A DNA stretch of 64,000 nt, taken from NCBI GenBank assembly GCA_033764075.1, contig JANRJH010000019.1, forward strand, positions 77,686 through 141,685, read 5' to 3'. A program made the translations under genes and the position numbers. The notes under the pieces were generated by a model, which was not told the DNA's origin, did not search any database, and saw nothing but the letters and a program-made list of their open reading frames with translations. Below, piece after piece: positions 18,585 through 26,363 of this stretch (position 1 is its first letter; each line of letters opens with the position of its first letter). This stretch comes from M3007 sp033764075 (lineage in GTDB: Bacteria > Bacteroidota > Bacteroidia > Chitinophagales > Saprospiraceae).

Positions 18585-19136
18585 TCACTCACCCGCAACC
18601 GCCAATAATGGCGCATACTGCATCCGCTTCTTCTCCCACTCACCTTGCAACACGGTGCTGTTCTGGTAGTACGATTGCGTTTTTTCATAACGGCCAATGG
18701 CATATTGGCGGATTTTATCATCGGGCCAGTAACCTCGAAGCGCGTCCAGGCAGGTTACATATTCTTCAACAGCGTGTGTGTACGGCATGGCCGACTGTTC
18801 TTCCACATAAAACGCGATGACCTCTTTGGGCGCTTTTTCGGCCAGGCCATGCACACCGACCAAAACGGAAAAGGCCGTATTTTTTACGTTCGCATAGTAG
18901 TCCTTTTCTTTTTCCCTGGGCAACTCATCCCGGTAATACCGGTCCAAATCCGCCCAGGTGTACTTCGATTTTTCCATTGTCATCAACATGACCGGGTGGT
19001 CTGTGGGGATTTTGCCCTTGAAATCCGACGTTCGGTTTTCAATTGGAACGTCAAATATCCTTATGTTCGACTCCTGTTTGGCATGGCAGGCCAGCAGCAG
19101 CCATGCGAGGCCGAGCAAAAAAAGACTGTTTTTCAT
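18585..19136 (-). CDS. Hypothetical lipoprotein
   Basis: The 183-residue protein has a lipoprotein signal (MKNSLFLLGLAWLLLAC) with lipobox L-L-A-C, so it should be lipid-anchored after cleavage. The mature part begins HAKQESNIRIFDVPIENRT and is mostly helical and polar. No family is recognised. The ATG at 19136 is chosen for the signal; the frame extends upstream to 19268 but through the divergent promoter region. Its stop is 4 nt from the end of RHS fragment 2, so an immunity or RHS-linked role was considered, but nothing in the sequence supports it. Confidence 0.65.
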   Translation of the reverse strand: MKNSLFLLGLAWLLLACHAKQESNIRIFDVPIENRTSDFKGKIPTDHPVMLMTMEKSKYTWADLDRYYRDELPREKEKDYYANVKNTAFSVLVGVHGLAEKAPKEVIAFYVEEQSAMPYTHAVEEYVTCLDALRGYWPDDKIRQYAIGRYEKTQSYYQNSTVLQGEWEKKRMQYAPLLAVAGE

Positions 19137-19210
19137 GGTGATGTTTAGTTTTCTAAAATCTTCGAAGGCTGAGAATCTGTGGGATACCACCCCGTAAATA
19201 TAAATCCAAC

Positions 19211-19254
19211 TCGTCCTACGAGTATACTCGTAGGACGAATTTTTCCCAACTTTG
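19211..19254 (+). promoter_or_regulatory. 28-bp perfect palindrome over the promoter of the YbhN-type gene
   Basis: Positions 19211-19238 form a perfect palindrome with half-site TCGTCCTACGAGTA. A -7-like box CAACTTTG (one mismatch to TAnnTTTG) follows at 19247-19254, 7 nt before the ATG at 19262. The palindrome covers the -33 region, where an operator would be expected. A stable hairpin is the alternative use. Confidence 0.45.
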
Positions 19255-19261
19255 CCCCGCC

Positions 19262-20320
19262 ATGTCAAACAACCTCAAACGAATCCTCCAATTCGTCCTC
19301 TTCATCGGCCTCGGCGTGGGCATCATGGCCCTCGTTTTCCGCAGCCAGGATGCCGCCTTTCAGGAGCAGTGCCGCCTCGACGGCATTGCGCCGGAGGATT
19401 GCCGGCTGCTGGACAAGCTCTGGGCCGACTTCACGAGTGTATCTCCTTTCTGGATGTTTCTGGTCATGCTGGCCTTCACGGTGAGCAACCTGCTGCGCGC
19501 CCTGCGCTGGCAGATGCTCCTGCGCCCCCTGGGGCACGAGGTCGGCCTGGCCAACAGCTTCCTGCCCATCCTGCTCGGCTACTTCGCCAACCTGGGCTTC
19601 CCGCGCCTGGGCGAGATCATGCGCGCCGGGGCCATGAGCCGCTACGAGAAAATTCCGTTTGAAAAGGTGGTGGGCACCCTGGTGGTCGACCGGCTGGTGG
19701 ATTTCCTCTGCCTGCTGCTGGTGCTGGCACTGGCCTTCCTGTTCGAGGCCGATACCCTGTGGGCGTTCATACAGGGCAACCGCAGCAGCGGCGCGCCTGC
19801 CTCCGGCCCCTTGTCGTCGCCGCTGGTGTGGGGCGCCCTGGCGCTCCTGGCTGCCGGCGCCGCGCTGGCCTGGTTCTTCCGGACGCGCATCCTGGCCATT
19901 CCGTTTTTTCAGAAAATTGCCGGCATGATCGAAGGGTTCGGCGCCGGCCTGCGCAGCGTGCTGCGCACGTCGTCGCCCGGGCTGTTCATCGCCTACTCGC
20001 TGGGCATCTGGCTCATGTTTTACCTGCAGGCCTATTTCAACCTTCAGGCGTTTGCCCCCACGGCCCACCTCGGGCCCCAGGCGGCGCTCATGGTGTTTGT
20101 GTTCGGCACCCTGGGCTTCATCATCCCCTCCCCGGGCGGCATGGGCACCTACCACGCCCTGTGCATTGCCGGACTGGCGCTGTACGGCATCGCGGGCAAC
20201 GACGCCTTTTCGTACGCCAACATCTCCTTTTTTGCCGTGCAAATCTTTTACAACCTCGTCGGTGGCATGCTGGCCCTCACCCTGCTGCCCTGGCTCAACC
20301 GGAAAGCGAGCACCGCATGA
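19262..20320 (+). CDS. Lysylphosphatidylglycerol synthase transmembrane-domain (YbhN/UPF0104) family protein
   Basis: The 352-residue inner-membrane protein has about eight hydrophobic segments. Family marks are the RALRWQMLLRPLGH region, the GYFANLGFPRLGEIMRAG motif (about residues 111-128) and a late PSPGGMGTYHALCIAGL motif (about 284-300). The family is related to the flippase part of MprF and to YbhN; the lipid moved is usually unknown. The stop overlaps the start of rfaE2 (ATGA at 20317-20320), so the two are translationally coupled. That suggests a link to lipid A or heptose-containing envelope glycans. Confidence 0.87.
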   Translation: MSNNLKRILQFVLFIGLGVGIMALVFRSQDAAFQEQCRLDGIAPEDCRLLDKLWADFTSVSPFWMFLVMLAFTVSNLLRALRWQMLLRPLGHEVGLANSFLPILLGYFANLGFPRLGEIMRAGAMSRYEKIPFEKVVGTLVVDRLVDFLCLLLVLALAFLFEADTLWAFIQGNRSSGAPASGPLSSPLVWGALALLAAGAALAWFFRTRILAIPFFQKIAGMIEGFGAGLRSVLRTSSPGLFIAYSLGIWLMFYLQAYFNLQAFAPTAHLGPQAALMVFVFGTLGFIIPSPGGMGTYHALCIAGLALYGIAGNDAFSYANISFFAVQIFYNLVGGMLALTLLPWLNRKASTA

Positions 20321-20811
20321 AGGCTTTTGAAAAAATACAGTCCAAAATCCACTCCTGGGATTCCCTGCCGCCCACCTGCCAGACCTGGCGCGACGCCGGT
20401 CTGCGCATCGTGTTCACCAACGGCTGCTTCGACCTGCTGCACTTCGGACACCTGCACTACCTCTCCGACGCCCGCGACCTCGGCGACCGCCTCGTGGTGG
20501 GTATGAACAGCGGCGACTCCGTCCGGCGCCTCAAAGGCCCCACCCGACCCATCAACGACGAGATCACCCGCGCGCACCTGATGGCCGGACTGGAGATCGT
20601 AGACGCCGTGGTGTTTTTTGAGGAAGACACCCCCTGGGAACTCATCCGCCTGGTGCAGCCCGACGTGCTGGTGAAAGGGGGCGACTGGAAGCCCGAACAG
20701 ATCGTGGGCGCCGACATCGTGCTGGCGCGCGGTGGCACGGTGCAAAGCCTGCCGTTTGTAGAAGGGTATTCGACGACGTTGATCGAGCAGCGGATCCTGG
20801 GGCGCCGCTGA
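20317..20811 (+). CDS. rfaE2: D-glycero-beta-D-manno-heptose 1-phosphate adenylyltransferase
   Basis: The 164-residue enzyme activates heptose 1-phosphate with ATP to ADP-heptose for lipopolysaccharide core or other glycans. It matches the stand-alone nucleotidyltransferase half of HldE: VFTNGCFDLLHFGHLHYL with the HxGH-type motif (HFGH), LVVGMNSGDSVRRLKGP, and VLVKGGDW. The start at 20317 overlaps the previous stop by 4 nt. The kinase half (HldE N-terminal domain) is not in the window and would be encoded elsewhere. Confidence 0.93.
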   Translation: MKAFEKIQSKIHSWDSLPPTCQTWRDAGLRIVFTNGCFDLLHFGHLHYLSDARDLGDRLVVGMNSGDSVRRLKGPTRPINDEITRAHLMAGLEIVDAVVFFEEDTPWELIRLVQPDVLVKGGDWKPEQIVGADIVLARGGTVQSLPFVEGYSTTLIEQRILGRR

Positions 20812-20846
20812 CGCTTAGTGCACCTCAATCGTTTCCACGCTATTGA

Positions 20847-21596
20847 TCACGACCGCTCAAACAACCACCAGATCGGTTTCTTCCGCCGCGCCACCCGGTA
20901 GTTGTCGCTGAGGTATTTGCGGATGTGCGCCATCGCCTCGTCTACATCATCGGTGAACAGCATGAGGTCGAGGTCTTCCGGTGAAATGGTACCGGCTTTG
21001 GCCATAAAATCCAGGTACTCCCGCATTTCCTTGTAATAATCGGCGCCCATGATCACGATCGGAAAATTTTCAATGATTTTGGTCTGCACCAGGGTGAGCG
21101 TTTCGAACAGCTCGTCCATGGTGCCGAACCCGCCGGGCAGAATGACAAAACCGTAGGAATACTTGACCAGCAGCACCTTGCGCACGAAGAAGTAGCGGAT
21201 GGTGACAAACTTGTCCAGATACGGGTTCTCGTTTTGCTCGAACGGCAGCACGATGTTGCAGCCTACCGATCGCCCGCCGGCCTCTCTGGCCCCCCGGTTG
21301 GCCGCCTCCATGACCCCGGGCCCGCCGCCGGTCATCACGGTGAGCCCCAGGTCGGTGGCGATGTGTGCCCCCACCTTGCGCGCCAGCTCGTAGTACGGAT
21401 GCCCCTCGGCAAAACGCGCCGACCCGAACACCGTGATGCAGGGGCCTATGAAGTGCAGCCCCCGAAACCCGCGCAGGAACTCCCAAAAAACACGCAGTGC
21501 GAAGATAAATTCGGAACTCCGGGTGCCGGGTCCCTCCAGCCAAACGATCTCGTCGCGCGGAACAAGGGGAGCGGCCTTTTTATGCTGTTTTGCCAT
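20847..21596 (-). CDS. LOG/TIGR00730-family Rossmann protein (nucleotide 5'-monophosphate phosphoribohydrolase)
   Basis: The 249-residue protein has the LOG family signature PGGFGTMDELFET and the paired GGGPGVMEAANRGA, with ITVFGSARF at the nucleotide-binding start. Members cleave the N-glycosidic bond of nucleoside 5'-monophosphates; plant homologues release cytokinins. This longer version has about 60 extra N-terminal residues compared with the shortest bacterial LOG proteins. The ATG at 21596 is preferred over 21650, which lies in the obgE promoter region. It is divergent from obgE. Confidence 0.9.
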   Translation of the reverse strand: MAKQHKKAAPLVPRDEIVWLEGPGTRSSEFIFALRVFWEFLRGFRGLHFIGPCITVFGSARFAEGHPYYELARKVGAHIATDLGLTVMTGGGPGVMEAANRGAREAGGRSVGCNIVLPFEQNENPYLDKFVTIRYFFVRKVLLVKYSYGFVILPGGFGTMDELFETLTLVQTKIIENFPIVIMGADYYKEMREYLDFMAKAGTISPEDLDLMLFTDDVDEAMAHIRKYLSDNYRVARRKKPIWWLFERS

Positions 21597-21634
21597 CTGA
21601 GCAGTTATTGCGAGGGGATACGGTGCTGATCGAC

Positions 21635-21642
21635 TACTTTTG
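21635..21642 (+). promoter_or_regulatory. obgE promoter -7 box
   Basis: TACTTTTG matches the Bacteroidota -7 consensus and lies 20 nt before the obgE ATG. A TTG at 21608-21610 is 24 nt upstream, a little farther than usual. Confidence 0.45.
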
Positions 21643-21662
21643 TCGGGCAAAGAAAAGGCACT

Positions 21663-22655
21663 ATGGCCGAACAGAACTTCGTTGACTACGTTAAAATTTT
21701 ATTCCGTTCCGGTAAAGGCGGCGCCGGCAGCGTCCATTTTTTCCGCGGACCCGCCATTCCCAAAGGCGGTCCCGACGGCGGCGACGGGGGCCGCGGCGGC
21801 CACATCATCCTGGAAGCCAACCCGCAAGAGTGGACCCTGCTCTCCCTGCGCTACACCAAACACATCTACGCCGAAGACGGCCACGGGGGCAAAGGCGGTC
21901 TCAAAACGGGCTCCGACGGCAAGGACGTAATCGTGAAGGTGCCGCTCGGCACCGTAGCCCGCGACGCAGAGACGGGCGAAACCCTGCTCGAGATCACCGA
22001 ACCCGGACAACGCGAAATACTCTTCCCCGGCGGCCGCGGCGGCAAGGGCAACAACTTTTTTAAAAACGCTACCCACCAGGCGCCCAAATACGCACAGCCC
22101 GGCGAACCCGGCATCGAGCAGTGGGTAATTCTGGAGCTCAAGGTGCTGGCCGACGTCGGCCTCGTGGGCTTCCCCAACGCCGGCAAGAGCACCCTGCTCA
22201 GCGCCGTCAGCGCCGCCAAACCCAAGATTGGCGACTACGCCTTCACAACCCTCGTGCCCCAGCTCGGCATCGTGGAGGCCCGCCCGGGCCAAAACTTTAT
22301 TATGGCCGACATCCCGGGCATCATCGAGGGCGCCCACGAAGGCCGCGGACTCGGGCACCAGTTCCTCCGCCACATCGAACGCAACAGCGTGCTGCTCTTT
22401 GTAGTCCCCTGCGACACGGCGCGCAACCTCACCGACGAGTACAACATCCTGATCAACGAGCTCCAACAATACAACGCCGAGCTCCTCGACAAACCCCGCC
22501 TCCTGGCGGTGAGCAAACGCGACCTCATCGACGACGACCTCGAAAACATGTTGCGCGAAACCATGCCCAAAGGCATACAAGGCATCTTTATCTCCGCAGC
22601 CACCGGCCACAACATCCAGCAGTTGAAAGACTTGCTGTGGAAAATGCTCAACTGA
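21663..22655 (+). CDS. obgE: GTPase Obg/CgtA
   Basis: The 330-residue protein has the glycine-rich OBG fold (residues about 4-160; RSGKGGAGSVHFFRG, GGDGGRGGHIILEA) and the GTPase domain with P-loop GFPNAGKS (about 165-172), ADIPGIIEGA (switch II) and SKRDLID as the guanine-specificity NKxD equivalent. Obg is an essential GTPase in late 50S ribosome assembly and stringent response. The variable C-terminal OCT domain is absent, which is normal in many Bacteroidota. The FAH-family gene follows 32 nt downstream. Confidence 0.97.
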   Translation: MAEQNFVDYVKILFRSGKGGAGSVHFFRGPAIPKGGPDGGDGGRGGHIILEANPQEWTLLSLRYTKHIYAEDGHGGKGGLKTGSDGKDVIVKVPLGTVARDAETGETLLEITEPGQREILFPGGRGGKGNNFFKNATHQAPKYAQPGEPGIEQWVILELKVLADVGLVGFPNAGKSTLLSAVSAAKPKIGDYAFTTLVPQLGIVEARPGQNFIMADIPGIIEGAHEGRGLGHQFLRHIERNSVLLFVVPCDTARNLTDEYNILINELQQYNAELLDKPRLLAVSKRDLIDDDLENMLRETMPKGIQGIFISAATGHNIQQLKDLLWKMLN

Positions 22656-22687
22656 CCGCAAATCCGATCACCACCACCCGATCCGTT

Positions 22688-23299
22688 ATGAAAATTTTCT
22701 GCATCGGACGCAACTACGCCGACCACGCCAAAGAGCTCAACAACCCCCTGCCCACCGAGCCGCTCATCTTCATGAAGCCGCCCACCGCCCTGCTGCTCAA
22801 CAACCGACCGTTTTACCACCCCGATTTTTCCAAAAACATCCACTACGAGGCCGAAATCGTGCTGCGCATCGCCAAAAACGGCCGCTCCGTGCAGCCGGAA
22901 TTCGCCCACCGATACTACGACGCCGTCGCCCTGGGCATCGACTTCACCGCCCGCGACCTCCAGGACCAGCTCAAGGCCAAAGGTCAGCCCTGGGAGATCG
23001 CCAAAGGGTTCGACCGCTCGGCGCCCCTGAGCAAATTTACACCCCTCGCCGAACTGCAACACCCGCAGGACATCCACTTCGAACTCTTCAAGAACGGCGC
23101 CCGCGTGCAGGATGGCCACACACGCGACCTCATCTTCGACTTCAATACCCTGATCGTGTACATATCCCGCTTTTTTACCCTGCACAAGGGCGACTACATT
23201 TTCACCGGTACCCCGGCAGGTGTGGGGCCGGTGCAGGTGGGCGACGTGCTGGAGGGGCGATTGGAGGGGGAAGCGGTGTTGCTTTGTGTCATCAAATAA
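22688..23299 (+). CDS. Fumarylacetoacetate hydrolase (FAH) family protein
   Basis: The 203-residue protein is a short FAH-domain enzyme. Visible motifs are IGRNYADHAKEL at the start, FMKPPTALL, the metal-binding HYEAEIVLRI (with the E-x-E pattern), GIDFTARDLQ and GTPAGVGPV. Such stand-alone domains act as acylpyruvases, oxaloacetate decarboxylases or 2-hydroxyhepta-2,4-diene-1,7-dioate isomerases; the reaction here cannot be fixed from sequence. The ATG at 22688 gives the normal family N-terminus. It is probably cotranscribed with obgE and is followed by a large inverted repeat. Confidence 0.9.
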   Translation: MKIFCIGRNYADHAKELNNPLPTEPLIFMKPPTALLLNNRPFYHPDFSKNIHYEAEIVLRIAKNGRSVQPEFAHRYYDAVALGIDFTARDLQDQLKAKGQPWEIAKGFDRSAPLSKFTPLAELQHPQDIHFELFKNGARVQDGHTRDLIFDFNTLIVYISRFFTLHKGDYIFTGTPAGVGPVQVGDVLEGRLEGEAVLLCVIK

Positions 23300-23301
23300 A
23301 A

Positions 23302-23447
23302 CCGCTCGCGAGGGATGGCACACGGATTTGACGGATCGCTGCGCGAACACGGATTTAACGGATTTTTTAAACAATACAGCCAAAATCCGTGGTTATCTGT
23401 GTTCGCGAAGCGATCCGTCAAATCCGTGTGCCATTACGCGAAAGCGG
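23302..23447. repeat. Palindromic intergenic repeat, family copy 1
   Basis: The left arm (23302-23367) and right arm (23384-23447) form a long imperfect inverted repeat. Its words include GATGGCACACGGATTTGACG, CGGATCGC and GCGCGAACACGGATTT. The same family recurs at 44777-44896. It fills the whole gap between two convergent genes and could end transcription from both sides. Confidence 0.8.
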
Positions 23448-23454
23448 AAAAGGG

Positions 23455-24894
23455 CTAAAACCCCAAGCTCATAGAAGTATAAAACCCGCTAAAGCCCATA
23501 TCATTGATACTCCACTCGAAGCGCGCCACTTTGTCGTACCAGGCCAGGATGTCGAGTCCGACGCCACCGCCCCACAGGGTACGGTTCACGTATGGGTTGT
23601 TGTACTTGTAGTGCGGGTCGTTCGCAAAGCCCCAGTCGCTGCCGGCCGACAGGAACACCTTCATCGGGCAGTTTTTAAAGGTATTAAAAGGCATCACGCG
23701 GTCGAGCCGAAACGTTTTGTCCAGTATTTGCCAGCGCAGAGTGGTTTTCACGACGCCGAAGTCAAGCCCGTCGACCACATAATATTCGTATCCGCGCACG
23801 GAGTTCCCGCCGTACCCGATGGCCTGGTTGTTGAAGTAGGGCGGCGCCTGCCGGGGCAGGGAGGTGCGGCCCCGAAGGCTGACGCCGGTACTCCAGCGCC
23901 GGTTGATGGGCATAAACCGGCTGTACTCGGCAAAAATCCGGCACAGGTGCAGGTCGTCGGAGGGCAACAGGCCCAGCTGTTTGAACTCCACCTGAATCCG
24001 GTCACCGCGCATGGGATACGGCTGCCAGTCGCGCCGATCCAGCACAAACACATAACTCAGGCTGCTGTACCGCTGGTTGTCGCGCCCGTGCAGGAAAAAA
24101 TCGGGGTTGAGCACCTCGGCCACCGAATCGGTGATGTGGCTGTCCCGGAATTCGAAACCAAAAGAGTGGGTGCCGAAAAAATGCGGGCGCCAGCTGATGC
24201 CGGCGTGCAACTGCAGCCGCCGGAGCTGCCAGTCGCCGGGTGTACGCATAAAAACCGGCTTGTTCAACTGAGTGGCAAAGGCCACTTCGCGGTTTTTGTT
24301 CAGGGAGGCCCCGACGGTGAGGCCCAGCGTCTGCTTTCGGTTGAACCCCGGTAACTTGTATTGAAAGCCGATCGAGTTGGTGTACCCGAACTGGAGGTCG
24401 AGCTTCAACACGTCGCGCCGACCCGTCAGGTTGCCGTGGTGCAGGTTCAGGCCGAAGTTGATGCGCTCCAGCGAGCGGTCGAACTCGTTCCACCAGACGT
24501 TGAAGTTGCGGTCGGCGAACTCCAGCACCGGCGAGGGGATGAAATACCAGGTTTCGTTCACGTGCACCACCAGCACCACCCGACCGGAGTCGGTATCGAG
24601 CAACTCCAGACAGGCATCGGTGAACAGGGAGGTGTTCATCACGCGCAGCCGGGCCGGCTCCAGCTCCGCCGCCAGGGCCGTTCTCGGCAGGCAATCGCCC
24701 GTTTTCAGGCCAATCTCGCGCAGCACCACAAACGGCTTTGTCTTGCGAAGCCCTTCAAACAGGATCGTGTCTATGCAAACCGTTTGCGCCTGCATGGACG
24801 TATAACCGATGAACCATAGAAGGAACAAAACCGACCTGACCGTCGCCCAAAAGGGGAAACGCCCCGCCCCGCTTGCCAATCCGCGCGTTGTCAT
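23455..24894 (-). CDS. BamA/TamA-type outer-membrane protein with one POTRA domain
   Basis: The 479-residue protein has an N-terminal signal region, a single POTRA-like domain (about residues 40-115; ILFEGLRKTKPFVVLREIGLKTGD) and a C-terminal 16-strand-type barrel. The barrel includes the VRGYEYYVVDG loop, the VRG(F/Y) motif of the Omp85 superfamily, and a terminal Phe (MSLGF). It is much shorter than BamA, which has five POTRA domains, so it is a surface-antigen-like Omp85 member of unknown cargo. A strong promoter (TTG, 20 nt, TATATTTG) lies at 24929-24959. Confidence 0.85.
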   Translation of the reverse strand: MTTRGLASGAGRFPFWATVRSVLFLLWFIGYTSMQAQTVCIDTILFEGLRKTKPFVVLREIGLKTGDCLPRTALAAELEPARLRVMNTSLFTDACLELLDTDSGRVVLVVHVNETWYFIPSPVLEFADRNFNVWWNEFDRSLERINFGLNLHHGNLTGRRDVLKLDLQFGYTNSIGFQYKLPGFNRKQTLGLTVGASLNKNREVAFATQLNKPVFMRTPGDWQLRRLQLHAGISWRPHFFGTHSFGFEFRDSHITDSVAEVLNPDFFLHGRDNQRYSSLSYVFVLDRRDWQPYPMRGDRIQVEFKQLGLLPSDDLHLCRIFAEYSRFMPINRRWSTGVSLRGRTSLPRQAPPYFNNQAIGYGGNSVRGYEYYVVDGLDFGVVKTTLRWQILDKTFRLDRVMPFNTFKNCPMKVFLSAGSDWGFANDPHYKYNNPYVNRTLWGGGVGLDILAWYDKVARFEWSINDMGFSGFYTSMSLGF

Positions 24895-24928
24895 GGTGTG
24901 TTTTATTGAAATTTTGTTGAATCTCTGA

Positions 24929-24959
24929 CAAATATAATCATAATCCGGTTGTCCGACAA
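24929..24959 (-). promoter_or_regulatory. Promoter of the BamA-like gene
   Basis: On the minus strand a -33 TTG (24957-24959) is followed by exactly 20 nt and the -7 box TATATTTG (24929-24936). The expected start is near 24923, leaving a leader of about 29 nt. Confidence 0.65.
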
Positions 24960-25019
24960 GACAAAAATCAACATTTTGCTAAAATCGTACTACCTTTGAA
25001 TGCTGAAAATGCTGCGGTT

Positions 25020-25970
25020 ATGGAAACGCTTTTGCAGGATTCGTTTTTTTACTGGGTGATCTGGTCTGTCGCCTCGCTCATCGGCGTGGTGCTGGGCTGG
25101 AGTTTGCGCTATTTGCTGGTTGAAAAAAAGGTGACCCTGGCGCTGGAACGCAGCGAGCAGGAGCGCAACGCGCTGGCGCGCCTGTACACCCAACTCAAAC
25201 ACCAGTACGACCTGCGGGAGGTCGACCTGAAGAAAAACGCCATTGAGGCGGCTCAACTGCGCAACCAGGTCAAGGAGTTCGACATGCTGCGCGCCCTGCA
25301 CGCCTCCGAACGGCAGGCCGACGCCGAACGCATGGAAAAAATGGAGGCGCGCGCCCAGCACCTGGTGGAAAAAACCGCCCTGCTCGAAGCCCGCCACCAG
25401 GGACTGCGCGCCCAAAACGCCCAACTCGTGCAGGCACTTACCCGCAAACAGGAGGAGATCAACGCCTGGAAAAACCTGCACCGCGACTTCGCCGCCATGC
25501 AGCGCCAATTGCGCACCTACGAAAAGGCCGCCAACACCCTCGACTACGAACGCCGCCAACTGCAGGACCAGCTCGCCGCCGCTCGCCTCGAAATCGAAAA
25601 CCTCCAACTCGACCTGCTGAACGCCGGTAAACTTTCCCCAAAGACCGATCCGGTTGCCTCCCAGCCCCCGGCACACCAACCCCACCAACCGACAACCGAC
25701 CGCCGACAACCGACCGCCGACCGCCGACCACCGACCGCCGACAACGACGTCCGCCCCAACGCGCCCGACGACCTCAAAATCATCAACGGCATCTCCCCCT
25801 TCGCCGAACGCCGCCTCAACGCAATCGGCATCTACTCTTTCGACCAAATCAGCCGCTGGGACGATGCGGCCGTCGTCAGCGTCGCCAAATCCCTCGACAT
25901 CAGCCCCGCTCGTATTTTGCAGGACGACTGGGTGGGCCAGGCCCGGCATTTGCTGGAGCAAAGCCTTTAG
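25020..25970 (+). CDS. Membrane-anchored coiled-coil protein with C-terminal helix-hairpin-helix domain
   Basis: The 316-residue protein has one N-terminal membrane segment (WVIWSVASLIGVVLGWSL), a long coiled coil (about residues 35-205), a Pro/Thr/Asp/Arg-rich linker (about 210-245) and a C-terminal helix-hairpin-helix-like domain. That domain (DDLKIINGISPFAERRLNAIG) is of the type found at the end of many Bacteroidota envelope proteins. No precise function is known. The linker is encoded by an array of 7-bp repeats at 25687-25748. The ATG at 25020 is used because a -7 box TACCTTTG at 24991-24998 excludes the TTG at 24996. The stop is followed after 1 nt by another 7-bp array. Confidence 0.7.
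   Translation: METLLQDSFFYWVIWSVASLIGVVLGWSLRYLLVEKKVTLALERSEQERNALARLYTQLKHQYDLREVDLKKNAIEAAQLRNQVKEFDMLRALHASERQADAERMEKMEARAQHLVEKTALLEARHQGLRAQNAQLVQALTRKQEEINAWKNLHRDFAAMQRQLRTYEKAANTLDYERRQLQDQLAAARLEIENLQLDLLNAGKLSPKTDPVASQPPAHQPHQPTTDRRQPTADRRPPTADNDVRPNAPDDLKIINGISPFAERRLNAIGIYSFDQISRWDDAAVVSVAKSLDISPARILQDDWVGQARHLLEQSL
25687..25748 (+). repeat. In-frame 7-bp repeat array within the coiled-coil/HhH gene
   Basis: Eight 7-bp units (AACCGAC, CGCCGAC, CACCGAC) plus a partial unit encode the linker QPTTDRRQPTADRRPPTAD, a 7-residue peptide period. Gain or loss of one or two units would shift the frame and remove the HhH domain. The array is the reverse complement type of the array just after the gene. 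Confidence 0.85.
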
Positions 25971-25971
25971 G

Positions 25972-26363
25972 GGCTATCGGTTGTCGGCTATCGGTTGTCG
26001 GTTGTCGGTCGTCGGTTGTCGGTCGTCGGTTGTCGGTTGTCGGTTGTCGGCTTTTGGTATTGAGAAATGGGTGGGCCCAAGCGTTAGCGTCTTCAAATTA
26101 AAAATTTTCGTGGCCTCGGAGAGGCCTAACGTTGGTAGAAAACGTTCCCATAAATTTTTTGGGCCTCGGAGAGGCCTAACGTTAAATCGCTGGTCGGTTG
26201 ATAGCATAAATGCCAGGCCGTTCCGAGGCCATTTGGTGTCTGGGTTGATCAAATTCGGTCTTAAAATCACCCGCTTCATCTACTTTCCGGCAACAACCAA
26301 CAACCGACAGCCGACAGCCGACGACCGACCGCCGACAACCGACAGCCGACAGCCGCCAACCTA
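25972..26363. repeat. Repeat island: inverted 7-bp arrays around inner repeats
   Basis: The left array (25972-26048) has eleven 7-bp units of GGTTGTC, GGCTATC or GGTCGTC type. The right array (26294-26363) has ten units of the complementary type (CAACCGA, CAGCCGA). Between them, GGCCTCGGAGAGGCCTAACG occurs directly twice (from 26112 and from 26161), and a diverged inverted copy lies near 26216-26234. No coding sequence is seen between 25971 and 26360. The left array starts 1 nt after one stop codon, and the right array contains the stop codon of the next gene. Confidence 0.85.

Noticed and set aside
18585..19136. Lipoprotein as an immunity protein for the RHS remnant
   Set aside because: It is on the opposite strand, lipid-anchored and shows no immunity-family features, so adjacency alone is not enough.
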